The notes under the pieces were generated by a model. The model did not search any database. It was not told where the DNA came from and worked only from the letters and a program-made list of their open reading frames with translations. 64,000 bases of DNA from Myroides odoratimimus (GTDB taxonomy: Bacteria > Bacteroidota > Bacteroidia > Flavobacteriales > Flavobacteriaceae). Below are positions 16,871-25,637 of the stretch, piece after piece (positions within the stretch are counted from its first letter, which is position 1; the number at the start of each line of letters is the position of its first letter). The stretch lies in NCBI RefSeq assembly GCF_001485415.1, contig NZ_BCMQ01000004.1, positions 228,755 through 292,754 on the forward strand. Direction: 5' to 3'. A program made the translations under genes and the position numbers.

Positions 16871-19800
16871 ATGAAGAAATTTAAGGTCTGTTGCTACATA
16901 GCATTCCTATTTTATTCAGGTTTTCTTGTCGCTCAAGAAAGTAAACCACCAGTAAGTTCTCCTCTTATTTCTATTGTCATAGAACAGGATGAGACTTTAG
17001 GAAAAGTAGTAACAGAATTAGCGAGCAAAGTTGCTGCTAAGGTGAACATTGAGGATTCTACTTTAAAAGAGACTCCTTTAATCGCCTATGAAGGCAAGGC
17101 TGCTAGACTTCAGGATATACTAGAAGTAATCGCTATGCAGACGGGGTATACAGTGAATTATGCCAATGGGGTAATTACAGTAAAGAATGACCAATTCAAC
17201 ACACATTTAGAAGACATCACTCTTGTGGCTATTGGTTATGGAGACAAAAAGAAGCAGAATATTACTACCTCTGTAACAGAAGTAGATACTAGAGCTTTAA
17301 AAAACAGGCCTCTTTCTAACGCTGTGTCTGCTTTACAAGGAACTACTCCAGGTTTAAACATTACCAATTCAAGTGGTAAAGAAGATGCTGAAGCGAATAT
17401 TAATATTAGGGGATTTAACTCTGTTAATGGAGGTGGACCGTTAGTATTAATTGATGGAGTAGAAGGAAGCCTTTCTAATATTAATCCAGATGATATCGAA
17501 AGCATAAGTGTATTAAAGGATGCTGGTGCCGCTGCAGTATATGGTGCTAGAGGTGCCTTTGGGGTAGTGCTTGTTAAAACAAAGAACCCAGGTGTAGGAG
17601 AAATAAAGGTAAGTGTTAACTCTACGATGAATATACTTTCTCAAACGCAAAATACGGACTTTGTAACTGATCCTTATTTAGCGGCTAAGATTGTTGACCA
17701 AGCTTTTATTACAGGTAGTGGGCGAAGTTATACAGGGTATAACGAATACGATTATGAACAATTAAAAGCAGTCTCAGAGAATCCTGCATTAGCTCGTGTT
17801 GAAATCCAAAATAGAAATGGCCGTGATCAATATGTACATTATGGTAGTACAGATTGGTGGAATTACTTCTGGAAGGATACGAGATATTCTTATATCAATG
17901 ATATCAGTATTTCTGGAGGAAGCGAAAAGGTCAAAGGTTATTTTTCGTATAGAAACTATTCTGCGGATGGATTATTGAAAGTACAGGATGATAAGTATAA
18001 GAAAAATAACTTAAGAGCTAAATTTGATATTAAAATTAATGATTGGATTAGTTTTAGTACGAACAATCAGTATTTTAAATCTTCTGACTTAGTACATGGT
18101 GGAACACAGTATGGATGGAGAGATCCATGGACAAGTGAAATGTTGGTACACGCTTTACCTTCTTATGTTCCAGTGAATCCTGATGGAGGAGCGCTATGGC
18201 GTACTGAGTTAAATAATTACACTATCGGAGATGGATATTTTGCGTCTTTACTACATGGTAAATCAAATAGAACTGCTGTAAGAGATGAGTTTTCGACGAT
18301 TAATGCATTTCATTTTAAACCACTCAAAAACTTAGACGTTCACGCTAGTTATGCTTACAAGAAAAATACTAGAGATATTAACGAACGTTCTACTTTAATT
18401 CCATATTCTATTCTTCCGAATCAGATTCAATACTTTGGAGAGAATAAATTGAATGTAAATGAGACCATAGAGGATTACAATGCTCTAAATATTTATGGAC
18501 AATATCGTTTAGACTTTGGAGATCATAATTTTGATTTCATGGCAGGATATAACCAAGAATATTTTAAAAATGATAATAGAATCATGAGTATTCAGAACCT
18601 AATCTCTGATGATTTAGATAATCTAGGTTTAGGATCTTCTAATCCTACTGTAGTTGGTAGTGCTTATGAATGGGCTTTAAGAGGGTATTTTTATCGATTC
18701 TCTTATGATTATGCAGGGAAGTATCTTTTAGAGCTTAATGGTCGATATGATGCGACGTCTAAATTCCCTAGTGAACAGAGATGGCAATTCTTTCCCTCTG
18801 TTTCTTTGGGATGGAATGTTGCGAATGAACCTTTCTTTAAACGCACATTCGGTTTTTGGAACCAATTTAAGATACGTGCTTCTTATGGAGAGTTAGGTAA
18901 CCAAGCTATAGGTGCTTATGCTTATATTCCAACATTGAATAAAGCTATTGATAAGGGGTATGCATTAGATGGAGCATTGTTAGAGTATATGCAAGCACCT
19001 TCTTTAAACCCGAGAGACATTACTTGGGAGACAGTAGCTACTTCAGATATCGGTTTTGATCTAGGTTTTTTCCAAAATAAACTGAATGTTAGTTTTGATT
19101 ATTTTCAAAAGGACATAGATGGGATGTTAACCAAAGGTAGAACACTACCAGGTGTATTAGGAACAGAATCTCCACGCGAAAATGCCGCTGATCTAAGAAC
19201 TAAAGGATTTGAAGTCTCTTTGGGATATAATGATTCGTTTAAATTAGCAGGTAGTGATTTTAATTATTCTGTATCAGCAGGTTTATCTGATTCTAAGACC
19301 AAGATTACGCGCTTTGATAACCCTACAGGGTTACTGACAGATTATTATGTAGGTATGGAATTAGGAGAGATTTGGGGATATTCAGTAGAAGGATTGTTCT
19401 CTAGTCCAGAGCAAATCGCTAATCATGCAGATCAATCTCGTGTATCTGCTCATATCATAGCTAATGGAGGACTACAACCTGGAGATGTTATGTTTAAGGA
19501 TTTAAATGGAGATGGTATAGTAAGTGAAGGAGCAAATACTTTAGAAAATCATGGAGATATGCGTAAGATCGGAAATACAGCTCCTAGGTATCAGTATAAT
19601 TTCCGTTTAGCATTTGATTGGAAAGGAATTGATTTTTCTGCATTCTTCCAAGGAGTAGGAAAACAAGATTGGTATCCTGATACGGATAGTAGAATGTTCT
19701 GGGGACCTTATAACAGACCTTATAATTCATTTATTCGTCAAGATTTAGCGAATGATATTTGGACTCCAGAGAATACAGATGCCTATTTTCCACGTCTAGT

Positions 19801-20128
19801 AGGATATACATCATTAGGAAGTAATAGACAGTTAGGTGTACAGAATGATCGTTACTTACAAGATATTTCTTATTTACGTCTAAAGAATATTACATTAGGA
19901 TATTCTCTTCCACAGGATCTAGTAAAGAGAGTAAAGATGGATAAAGTAAGAATTTATGTGAGTGGAGAGAACCTGTTTACATTTACTAATTTAACGGATT
20001 ATATCGATCCTGAAGCAGCTAGTAATTCTTTTGACTTTAATAGTCCAAACTCTGCTCGTAAGCGCACTAATGCACAAAGTTTTCCATTCTCCAAAATTAT
20101 CTCTTTTGGGGTACAACTTAATTTCTAA
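16871..20128 (+). CDS. SusC/RagA-like TonB-linked outer-membrane transporter with STN domain
   Basis: 1085 residues. After a signal peptide ending FLVAQ comes an STN (secretin/TonB short N-terminal) domain at about residues 45-107 (DETLGKVVTELASKVAAKVN ... LQDILEVIAMQTGYTVNY), then the plug (LVAIGYGDKKKQNITTSVTE, NINIRGFNSVNGGGPLVLIDGVEG, ISVLKDAGAAAVYGARGAFG) and a large 22-strand-type barrel ending in VQLNF. The usual carboxypeptidase-regulatory-like domain before the plug is absent, and STN takes its place. STN domains often signal to FecR anti-sigma factors, but none is adjacent. Partner SusD follows after 9 bases. It imports a ligand released by the surface system, here likely a phosphorus-containing compound. 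Confidence 0.92.
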   Translation: MKKFKVCCYIAFLFYSGFLVAQESKPPVSSPLISIVIEQDETLGKVVTELASKVAAKVNIEDSTLKETPLIAYEGKAARLQDILEVIAMQTGYTVNYANGVITVKNDQFNTHLEDITLVAIGYGDKKKQNITTSVTEVDTRALKNRPLSNAVSALQGTTPGLNITNSSGKEDAEANINIRGFNSVNGGGPLVLIDGVEGSLSNINPDDIESISVLKDAGAAAVYGARGAFGVVLVKTKNPGVGEIKVSVNSTMNILSQTQNTDFVTDPYLAAKIVDQAFITGSGRSYTGYNEYDYEQLKAVSENPALARVEIQNRNGRDQYVHYGSTDWWNYFWKDTRYSYINDISISGGSEKVKGYFSYRNYSADGLLKVQDDKYKKNNLRAKFDIKINDWISFSTNNQYFKSSDLVHGGTQYGWRDPWTSEMLVHALPSYVPVNPDGGALWRTELNNYTIGDGYFASLLHGKSNRTAVRDEFSTINAFHFKPLKNLDVHASYAYKKNTRDINERSTLIPYSILPNQIQYFGENKLNVNETIEDYNALNIYGQYRLDFGDHNFDFMAGYNQEYFKNDNRIMSIQNLISDDLDNLGLGSSNPTVVGSAYEWALRGYFYRFSYDYAGKYLLELNGRYDATSKFPSEQRWQFFPSVSLGWNVANEPFFKRTFGFWNQFKIRASYGELGNQAIGAYAYIPTLNKAIDKGYALDGALLEYMQAPSLNPRDITWETVATSDIGFDLGFFQNKLNVSFDYFQKDIDGMLTKGRTLPGVLGTESPRENAADLRTKGFEVSLGYNDSFKLAGSDFNYSVSAGLSDSKTKITRFDNPTGLLTDYYVGMELGEIWGYSVEGLFSSPEQIANHADQSRVSAHIIANGGLQPGDVMFKDLNGDGIVSEGANTLENHGDMRKIGNTAPRYQYNFRLAFDWKGIDFSAFFQGVGKQDWYPDTDSRMFWGPYNRPYNSFIRQDLANDIWTPENTDAYFPRLVGYTSLGSNRQLGVQNDRYLQDISYLRLKNITLGYSLPQDLVKRVKMDKVRIYVSGENLFTFTNLTDYIDPEAASNSFDFNSPNSARKRTNAQSFPFSKIISFGVQLNF

Positions 20129-20137
20129 ACAATTAAT

Positions 20138-21874
20138 ATGAAAAGATATAAAATACTTGCCATACTCTTGGCAGCAGGATTTTTGGGTTCTTGTAGTGAA
20201 GATTTCTTAGAGAGAGATCCGATATCGTCTGTGACAAGTGAGAACTTCTTTAAAAAAGAAAGTGACTTAATTCTTTTTACTAATTCTTTTTACAGAATGT
20301 TTCCAACTACCTCTATATATAATGGTGATTATAGAACCGATAATATTATTCAAAATATTTTATCTGATGAAATGAGAGGAGGGAGAGTCGTACCTCCATC
20401 TGGAGGCGGATGGTCATGGAATAATTTGAGAGATATTAACTATTTCCTAGTCAATTTTGAAAAGGTAGGAGACGAGGCTCTTATTAAACATTATGGAGGA
20501 GTAGCGAGATTCTTTAGAGCTTATTTTTACTTCGAAAAAGTGACGCGTTTTGGAGATGTGCCATGGTATGATTATTTATTAACGGCAGAGGATGAGGCCG
20601 CTTTACAAAAGCCACGTGATCCACGTAAGCTAGTGGTAGATAATATGTTGAAAGATTTGGATTACGCAATCGAGAATATGCGTTCTACTAAAGATGTATA
20701 TAGAGTATCTAAATGGACTGCTCTTGCCTTAAAAGCGCGTATAGGCTTATATGAAGGAACCTATATGAAGTATAGAGGCTTACCTGGATATGAGACTTAT
20801 TTAGAACAAGCTTATCAAGCAGCAGAAGTATTAATAAAAGAATCTGGTTATAAAGTTTTCTCTACAGGAAATCCAGATAAAGATTATCAGAATTTATTTG
20901 CTTCTCATAAGGCTATTGGTGATGAGATTATTCTTGCTAGAGAGTTTTCTACAGAACTGAATGTTCGTCATAATGTGAATTACTATACAGTAGCAGCTTC
21001 GTATGGTAGACCATCTATGCCAAAAGATTTGATTAATAGTTACTTAATGAAAGATGGTAGCCGTTTTACAGATCGTTCAGATTATAATAAGATGTTATTC
21101 CAAGAAGAAGTAAAAGATAGAGACTTGAGATTGAGTCAGACTATACGTACTCCTGGTTATACCAGAATTGGAAGCACTATTCAGCTAACACCTGATTTTT
21201 CTGCAGCTACTACAGGTTATCAGTTAATTAAATATGTCGCAGAAGCACAGTACGATACGAATAATGCATCTATTGTTGATTTGCCACTATTTAGATTTGC
21301 AGAGGTTTTATTAGTATATGCGGAAGCAAAAGCAGAATTAGGAATTATTGATCAGAGTGATTTAGATCTATCTATAAATATGCTTAGAAAGCGTGTCGGA
21401 ATGCCTGATATGGTAATGGCAGAAGCAAATGCAAAACCGGATGCTTATTTAGCTAAACAATATGTAAATGTAAACGGAGCTAATAAAGGATTACTATTAG
21501 AATTAAGACGAGAGAGACGTATAGAGTTATTTATGGAAGATCATAGATGGGATGATATTGTACGTTGGAAAGAAGGACAAAAGTTAGTTCAGAATATTGA
21601 AGGAATGTATTTTAATGGCCCAGGTAAATATGATTTGGACAACAATGGTAAGACAGATATTTACCTATACGAAGGCTCTAGACCAACAGAAAACGTACAA
21701 GGAGTCTATTATGCTAAACTAGGATCTGATATTCATTTAAATCAAAATAATAGTATAGATCCATTTCCTAATAATAAGAATAGAACATGGAATGAGAATA
21801 AAGACTATTTATACCCTCTACCTATACAAGAACTTCAGTTAAATACGAATTTAAAACAAAATCCAGGATGGTAA
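20138..21874 (+). CDS. SusD/RagB-family surface nutrient-binding lipoprotein
   Basis: 578 residues. The lipoprotein signal ends at GSC, followed by SEDFLERDP, the classical SusD start. The helical TPR-like scaffold includes GGVARFFRAYFYFEKVTRFGDVPW and SKWTALALKARIGLYEGTYMKY; LPLFRFAEVLLVYAEAKAEL and ELRRERRIELFMEDHRWDDIVRW are the diagnostic C-terminal motifs; it ends with LYPLPIQELQLN and NPGW. It is the lid of the SusCD transporter and sits on the outer face. Its last 7 bases overlap the phosphohydrolase gene, so enzyme and transporter are made together. Confidence 0.93.
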   Translation: MKRYKILAILLAAGFLGSCSEDFLERDPISSVTSENFFKKESDLILFTNSFYRMFPTTSIYNGDYRTDNIIQNILSDEMRGGRVVPPSGGGWSWNNLRDINYFLVNFEKVGDEALIKHYGGVARFFRAYFYFEKVTRFGDVPWYDYLLTAEDEAALQKPRDPRKLVVDNMLKDLDYAIENMRSTKDVYRVSKWTALALKARIGLYEGTYMKYRGLPGYETYLEQAYQAAEVLIKESGYKVFSTGNPDKDYQNLFASHKAIGDEIILAREFSTELNVRHNVNYYTVAASYGRPSMPKDLINSYLMKDGSRFTDRSDYNKMLFQEEVKDRDLRLSQTIRTPGYTRIGSTIQLTPDFSAATTGYQLIKYVAEAQYDTNNASIVDLPLFRFAEVLLVYAEAKAELGIIDQSDLDLSINMLRKRVGMPDMVMAEANAKPDAYLAKQYVNVNGANKGLLLELRRERRIELFMEDHRWDDIVRWKEGQKLVQNIEGMYFNGPGKYDLDNNGKTDIYLYEGSRPTENVQGVYYAKLGSDIHLNQNNSIDPFPNNKNRTWNENKDYLYPLPIQELQLNTNLKQNPGW

Positions 21875-22749
21875 GATCTATATTACTAAGCGTCCTATTT
21901 ATAGGGACTAGTATTTTTGCTCAAGAGAAAGAGCCTCAGACTTTAAAGGCAATGACTTTTAACATTAGGATGGATACTCCTAATGATGGTATAAATCAAT
22001 GGAGCAATCGAAAAGAATGGGTTGCAGAAGTTGTCTTTTTTAATGATGTGGATATTGTTGGTATGCAAGAAGTACTTCATAACCAGTTAGTCGATTTAGA
22101 AAATTTACTTCCACAATATGACTATGTAGGAGAAGGAAGAGAAGGGGAAACGAAAGGAGAGTACAGTCCTATCTTTTACCTAAAGGATAGGTTTAAAGTT
22201 TTAGAAAGTGGAACATTTTGGTTATCAGAAACACCTTATGAAAAGGGAGTTAAGTCTTGGGATTCTTCTTTACCTCGTATAGCTACATGGGCTCGTTTTG
22301 AAGATAAAAAGTCAGGAAAAACATTTATCCATCTAAACACCCATTTTGATCATAGGGGTAAAGAGGCTCGTCAACGAAGTGTTGAAGTTATTAATCAGGA
22401 ATTAGCTAAAATCACTAAAGGAGAAACAGTGGTATTCACAGGTGATTTTAATTTACCTCCAACAGACTTACCTTATCAGAAGATAATAGAATCAAAGTTT
22501 GTCGATACTAGAGATGCAGCAATGTATCGTTCAGAATTAGGTTATACGCATAATGCTTGGAAAATAGAAGCTCCTAAATCAAGTAGAATTGATTATATTT
22601 TCTTGAGAGGGTTTGACTTAGCTCCTATTAAGTATAGAGAGCTAGATATTCAGCGAGGACCTTTATTTGCCTCTGACCATTATCCAGTCTTCACAGAGTT
22701 TAGATGGGTAGAATCAACTACCAAAGCATCAAAAAAAAAAGTGAAGTAA
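21868..22749 (+). CDS. Exported endonuclease/exonuclease/phosphatase (EEP) family hydrolase
   Basis: 293 residues with a Sec signal peptide (SVLFIGTSIFAQ). EEP catalytic elements are complete: MTFNIRM (Asn32), IVGMQEVL (Glu68), HLNTHFDHRG, GDFNLPP and SDHYPV. Such enzymes hydrolyse phosphodiester or phosphomonoester bonds in DNA, sphingomyelin or inositol phosphates with Mg2+. Position in a SusCD operon, opposite pstSCAB, favours release of phosphate or a phosphorylated ligand outside the inner membrane. The frame ends just after a run of ten A (22731-22740). A -1 shift there would continue into the next EEP domain. Confidence 0.9.
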   Translation: MVRSILLSVLFIGTSIFAQEKEPQTLKAMTFNIRMDTPNDGINQWSNRKEWVAEVVFFNDVDIVGMQEVLHNQLVDLENLLPQYDYVGEGREGETKGEYSPIFYLKDRFKVLESGTFWLSETPYEKGVKSWDSSLPRIATWARFEDKKSGKTFIHLNTHFDHRGKEARQRSVEVINQELAKITKGETVVFTGDFNLPPTDLPYQKIIESKFVDTRDAAMYRSELGYTHNAWKIEAPKSSRIDYIFLRGFDLAPIKYRELDIQRGPLFASDHYPVFTEFRWVESTTKASKKKVK

Positions 22750-23453
22750 GAGTTCTTAATTACAATGTACATCATTTTGCAGCAGCTTATGATAGCTATC
22801 ATAAGATAGATCTTAATTCATTAGCTGCTGTAATCTTAAGAGACGAAGTAGATATCGTTACTTTACAAGAAGTAGATGTACATACTATGCGCTCAGGTCA
22901 ATATTTAAATCAAGTAAAAGTTTTAGCAGAAAAAACAGGAATGTTTTATGCTTTTGGTAAGACAATAGATTATGAAGGGGGCGATTACGGCATTGCTATC
23001 CTGTCTAAATTTCCTATTGTAGAACAACATTTCTATAAGTTACCTTTTGTGGATAACAAGGAAGAAAAACGAAGTTTATTAGTATGTAAAATAGATGTAG
23101 GTGAGGCACAAATGATAAATATAGGAACAACTCATCTGTCTAGCTCTAATGAACAAAGTCGTGTATTACAAACGAAACGCATAGCAGAATTACAAAGAGA
23201 GTCTGCTTTTGATTTTCTGACAGGGGATCTTAATGCAGAAATAAATTCTAAATCAGTAGAACAACTTAAAACGACTTTTGATTTAGAGACCCGATTTATG
23301 AATCAGATGACTATTCCAGCTTATAAAAGCGATAAGAAAATAGATTTTATGATTAGATCAATTAATAGTACAATAAAAATCATTCGTCAAGATACTTATC
23401 AGATGAATGCATTATCAGATCATAATTTAATGATTAGTGATATTACCTTATAA
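22704..23453 (+). CDS. Second EEP-family domain, overlapping frame, without its own signal peptide
   Basis: Up to 249 residues from ATG 22704, which lies inside the previous gene. The EEP fold is complete: VRVLNYNVHHFA, IVTLQEVDVH, TTHLSSSNEQSR, GDLNAEI and SDHNLM. There is no signal sequence: homology starts right at the junction with the upstream frame. So it is either a separately translated cytoplasmic enzyme, or the second half of one exported two-domain protein produced by -1 slippage on the ten-A run or broken by a one-base length change of that run. The lack of an export signal favours the second view. Last gene before a strong terminator. Confidence 0.8.
   Translation: MGRINYQSIKKKSEVRVLNYNVHHFAAAYDSYHKIDLNSLAAVILRDEVDIVTLQEVDVHTMRSGQYLNQVKVLAEKTGMFYAFGKTIDYEGGDYGIAILSKFPIVEQHFYKLPFVDNKEEKRSLLVCKIDVGEAQMINIGTTHLSSSNEQSRVLQTKRIAELQRESAFDFLTGDLNAEINSKSVEQLKTTFDLETRFMNQMTIPAYKSDKKIDFMIRSINSTIKIIRQDTYQMNALSDHNLMISDITL
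22731..22740 (+). other. Ten-A homopolymer at the junction of two EEP reading frames
   Basis: In the upstream frame it is read TCA AAA AAA AAA GTG AAG TAA. A -1 slip gives TCA AAA AAA AAA AGT GAA GTA and continues in the second EEP frame. Poly-A runs of this length are known sites of ribosomal and polymerase slippage and of sequencing length error. Confidence 0.6.
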
Positions 23454-23480
23454 AGTACTTTAGTATAGTCACAAACAAAA

Positions 23481-23512
23481 ACACTCCTTATAAGCATAAG
23501 GAGTGTTTTTTT
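23481..23512 (+). terminator. Intrinsic terminator of the SusCD-EEP operon
   Basis: An 11-bp perfect stem (ACACTCCTTAT and complement, loop AAGC) followed by eight T, 27 bases after the stop. Confidence 0.9.
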
Positions 23513-23773
23513 ATTAAATTAAGGTTGCTTAAATAAGTAATAACTTTGCTCGAACCAATTAGCTTAGCTTCCTTAATTTAGTCCAGAATCTGTAAGTAAA
23601 CTTATCAGCAAAAAGTAAGTATACACAATAGGTCTGAATTAGTGATAAAAACATACTAGAGTATTGTCTGTGAACTAATGCAGAAGTGATTATATAGAAT
23701 CTCCTTGTAGAGTAAGCTACTGTAGGATCTAGATTAGTCTTTCCACCAATGATTTTTGACAAGAAATACGTTA
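23513..23773. other. Gap between the SusCD-EEP operon and chaA
   Basis: No convincing gene. A 67-codon minus-strand frame beginning with TTG is present but lacks any recognisable feature. An isolated TAACTTTG at 23541-23548 (plus strand) resembles a -7 box, but nothing credible follows it. Confidence 0.4.
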
Positions 23774-24967
23774 TTATGGATAGAAAATAAGCAGTGTAAA
23801 TACAGCAAATAATACTAAGTGCATAATACCCATGATAGGAGTAGTACGTTTGCCTAAGAAAGTCATTAGGCTTAATAATAGGGTGATCACGAATAGAATA
23901 GTTTCTGTACTATTCATCCCAAACAATACTGTTTTGCCTGTAATTAACCCAATGATTAGTACAGAAGGCACAGTTAATCCTACTGTAGAAACGAAGGCAC
24001 CATGGCACAGGTTGATAGCGCGTTGAAACTCATTGTTTAATGCTGCTTTTACTGCCGTCATTGACTCTGGGGTGAACACGATGATGGCAACTAACACACC
24101 TCCTAATAGAGTAGGGAGGTTAGCGGCTTTAATCCCGTAGTCTACTACTACAGCCATATTATGAGAAAGAAGCACGATAGGTAATATCATCCCGATTAGG
24201 ATAATAGAACGTATCCATATCTCTCCTTTATTCCCTGCAGAAGTTTGGTGCTCATCTGTAGATTGAATATCTGCAATGCCTCTATCTTTATATGGAATTT
24301 CCATTGACCCTTTTTGAGGTTGTACATAGAGATGTCTATATCCTTTCATCTGAAAGAACAAGAATACAGCATAGAGAATAATAATAAATACAGCCAAGAC
24401 AATAGCCTGTGTATCACTAAACATCCCTCCACCAGCACCTTGAATGAAGTTAGGTAACATTAACCCGATACCTCCTAGCATAATGATCATTGCTAAGTAA
24501 GACATTGTTCCCTGTGCATTATATTCTTGTTCACCATACTTTAGTCCACCTAATAGAATACACAGCCCTATTACTAGATTCATAATGATCATCATTACAG
24601 AGAAGATCGAATCCTTTCCAATAGTTGGGTTTTCTCCAGGGCCTAACATTACGGCAGAAATTAAAATTACCTCTATTGATACAATCGAAAGAGTAAGAAT
24701 CAATGTTCCGAAAGGTTCACCTAATTTATGAGCGAGTTCATCCGCTTCTTTTACTACACCAAAAGCAGCTCCTACTATCGTAAATAGTAAGATCAAGAAA
24801 ATACTAGTAGCTAATAGAGGGGATAGACTATCTCCAGTAATAGAACTTCCGAATAACATAAATAAGATGACAATCAACCATACCACAGCTAATCGAATTC
24901 TTGTTTTCGTTGGAAAAATACTCGCAAAGGATAACCCTTTGTTTACATTGTCTTGTGTCATAATCAA
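23774..24967 (-). CDS. chaA: Calcium:proton antiporter (ChaA-like, CaCA family)
   Basis: 397 residues with about eleven transmembrane segments in two inverted repeats. Each repeat carries the CaCA alpha motif: VVKEADELAHKLGEPFGTLILTLSIVSIE (GEP..TL with following Glu) and ALNNEFQRAINLCHGAFVSTVGLT with IVFTPESMTAVKAA before it. The hydrophilic loop in the middle (about 210-245) is typical. The protein exchanges cytoplasmic Ca2+ (or Na+/K+ in ChaA) for protons at the inner membrane. Met1 or Met3 may be the start. Single gene with a -7 box upstream. Confidence 0.9.
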   Translation of the reverse strand: MIMTQDNVNKGLSFASIFPTKTRIRLAVVWLIVILFMLFGSSITGDSLSPLLATSIFLILLFTIVGAAFGVVKEADELAHKLGEPFGTLILTLSIVSIEVILISAVMLGPGENPTIGKDSIFSVMMIIMNLVIGLCILLGGLKYGEQEYNAQGTMSYLAMIIMLGGIGLMLPNFIQGAGGGMFSDTQAIVLAVFIIILYAVFLFFQMKGYRHLYVQPQKGSMEIPYKDRGIADIQSTDEHQTSAGNKGEIWIRSIILIGMILPIVLLSHNMAVVVDYGIKAANLPTLLGGVLVAIIVFTPESMTAVKAALNNEFQRAINLCHGAFVSTVGLTVPSVLIIGLITGKTVLFGMNSTETILFVITLLLSLMTFLGKRTTPIMGIMHLVLFAVFTLLIFYP

Positions 24968-24985
24968 TCTCGTTTTTTAACAGGT

Positions 24986-24993
24986 CAAAATTA
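24986..24993 (-). promoter_or_regulatory. Candidate -7 box of chaA
   Basis: On the minus strand the sequence reads TAATTTTG, an exact TAnnTTTG match about 19 bases before the start codon. No -33 TTTG is seen at the usual spacing. Confidence 0.4.
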
Positions 24994-25045
24994 CCATCTC
25001 TATAAATTTAATAATTTATCATTTGATAAAAAAAAGTAGTTGATA

Positions 25046-25210
25046 TGTTAAACCCAGATTCCGCATTAGCCAAATACTACAAAGCAATTCTACTTCACAT
25101 CTCTTTCATTAGTTCTAAAACCATACTGTAGTATGCTTTACTCACTAATTCAGAGCTATTTTGTATAATTACTTTTCGTCTATATGTCTATCGCGGAATT
25201 TGGGTTAAAA
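25046..25210. repeat. About 165-bp segment bounded by an imperfect inverted repeat (possible MITE)
   Basis: The left end reads TTAAACCCAGATTCCGC (25048-25064) and the right end GCGGAATTTGGGTTAA (25193-25208). Their complements match except for one gap and one substitution. The interior has no ORF. The size and ends fit a miniature non-autonomous transposable element. No copy of the ends was seen elsewhere in the window and no target-site duplication is clear. Confidence 0.4.
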
Positions 25211-25378
25211 GTGAAGTGCTTTTAGAGTGTAAGGGTACTTCTTTTTTTGCTATGATGATATAGGTGTGGCTTCTTATAAAGCTTGTATGCTATATTAGTT
25301 AGTATCTATCAAATTTTGAAAATACTTTACTACTCATTGCAGATGAATGTTTGTTTACTAAAGGGTAAGTTCATAATC

Positions 25379-25445
25379 AGTCCGTTATTTTGTGCAAAAA
25401 AACGGACTCACTACGGACTCATAACGGACTCACTACGGACTCAAA
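25379..25445. repeat. Hairpin plus four 11-bp tandem repeats (ACGGACTCAnn), copy 1
   Basis: AGTCCGTT (25379-25386) pairs with AACGGACT (25401-25408). From 25402 follow four 11-bp units: ACGGACTCACT, ACGGACTCATA, ACGGACTCACT, ACGGACTCAAA. A sister array with the same architecture is at 50740-50806. Both are intergenic. Function unknown: a protein-binding array, a REP-like element or a recombination site are all possible. Confidence 0.75.
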
Positions 25446-25549
25446 CCGATTCGTTAAAGTAATTTATTGAAAGAAATGGTTATAGTAAATAGGCTAGAAG
25501 AAGATAAATAATTTATATAAAACGATCTTATTATTTATGAAATAGATCG

Positions 25550-25589
25550 AATTATAAAGTAGTTACGAGAAGGTAGCTACTTTATAATT
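25550..25589 (-). terminator. Hairpin downstream of the LLM oxidoreductase gene
   Basis: A 13-bp perfect inverted repeat (AATTATAAAGTAG with its complement; 14-base loop), about 50 bases past the stop of the minus-strand gene. It is AT-rich and lacks a long U-tract, so termination is probable but not certain. Confidence 0.5.
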
Positions 25590-25637
25590 TCTATGCTTAG
25601 TACACATTATAAAAGGTAAATGGTGTTAATTACGATA

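Noticed and set aside
23559..23762. 67-codon minus-strand ORF after chaA
   Set aside because: Needs a TTG start, no recognisable domain or signal, no promoter; most likely chance.
25379..25445. CRISPR array
   Set aside because: The 11-bp units are contiguous without spacers and no cas genes are present.
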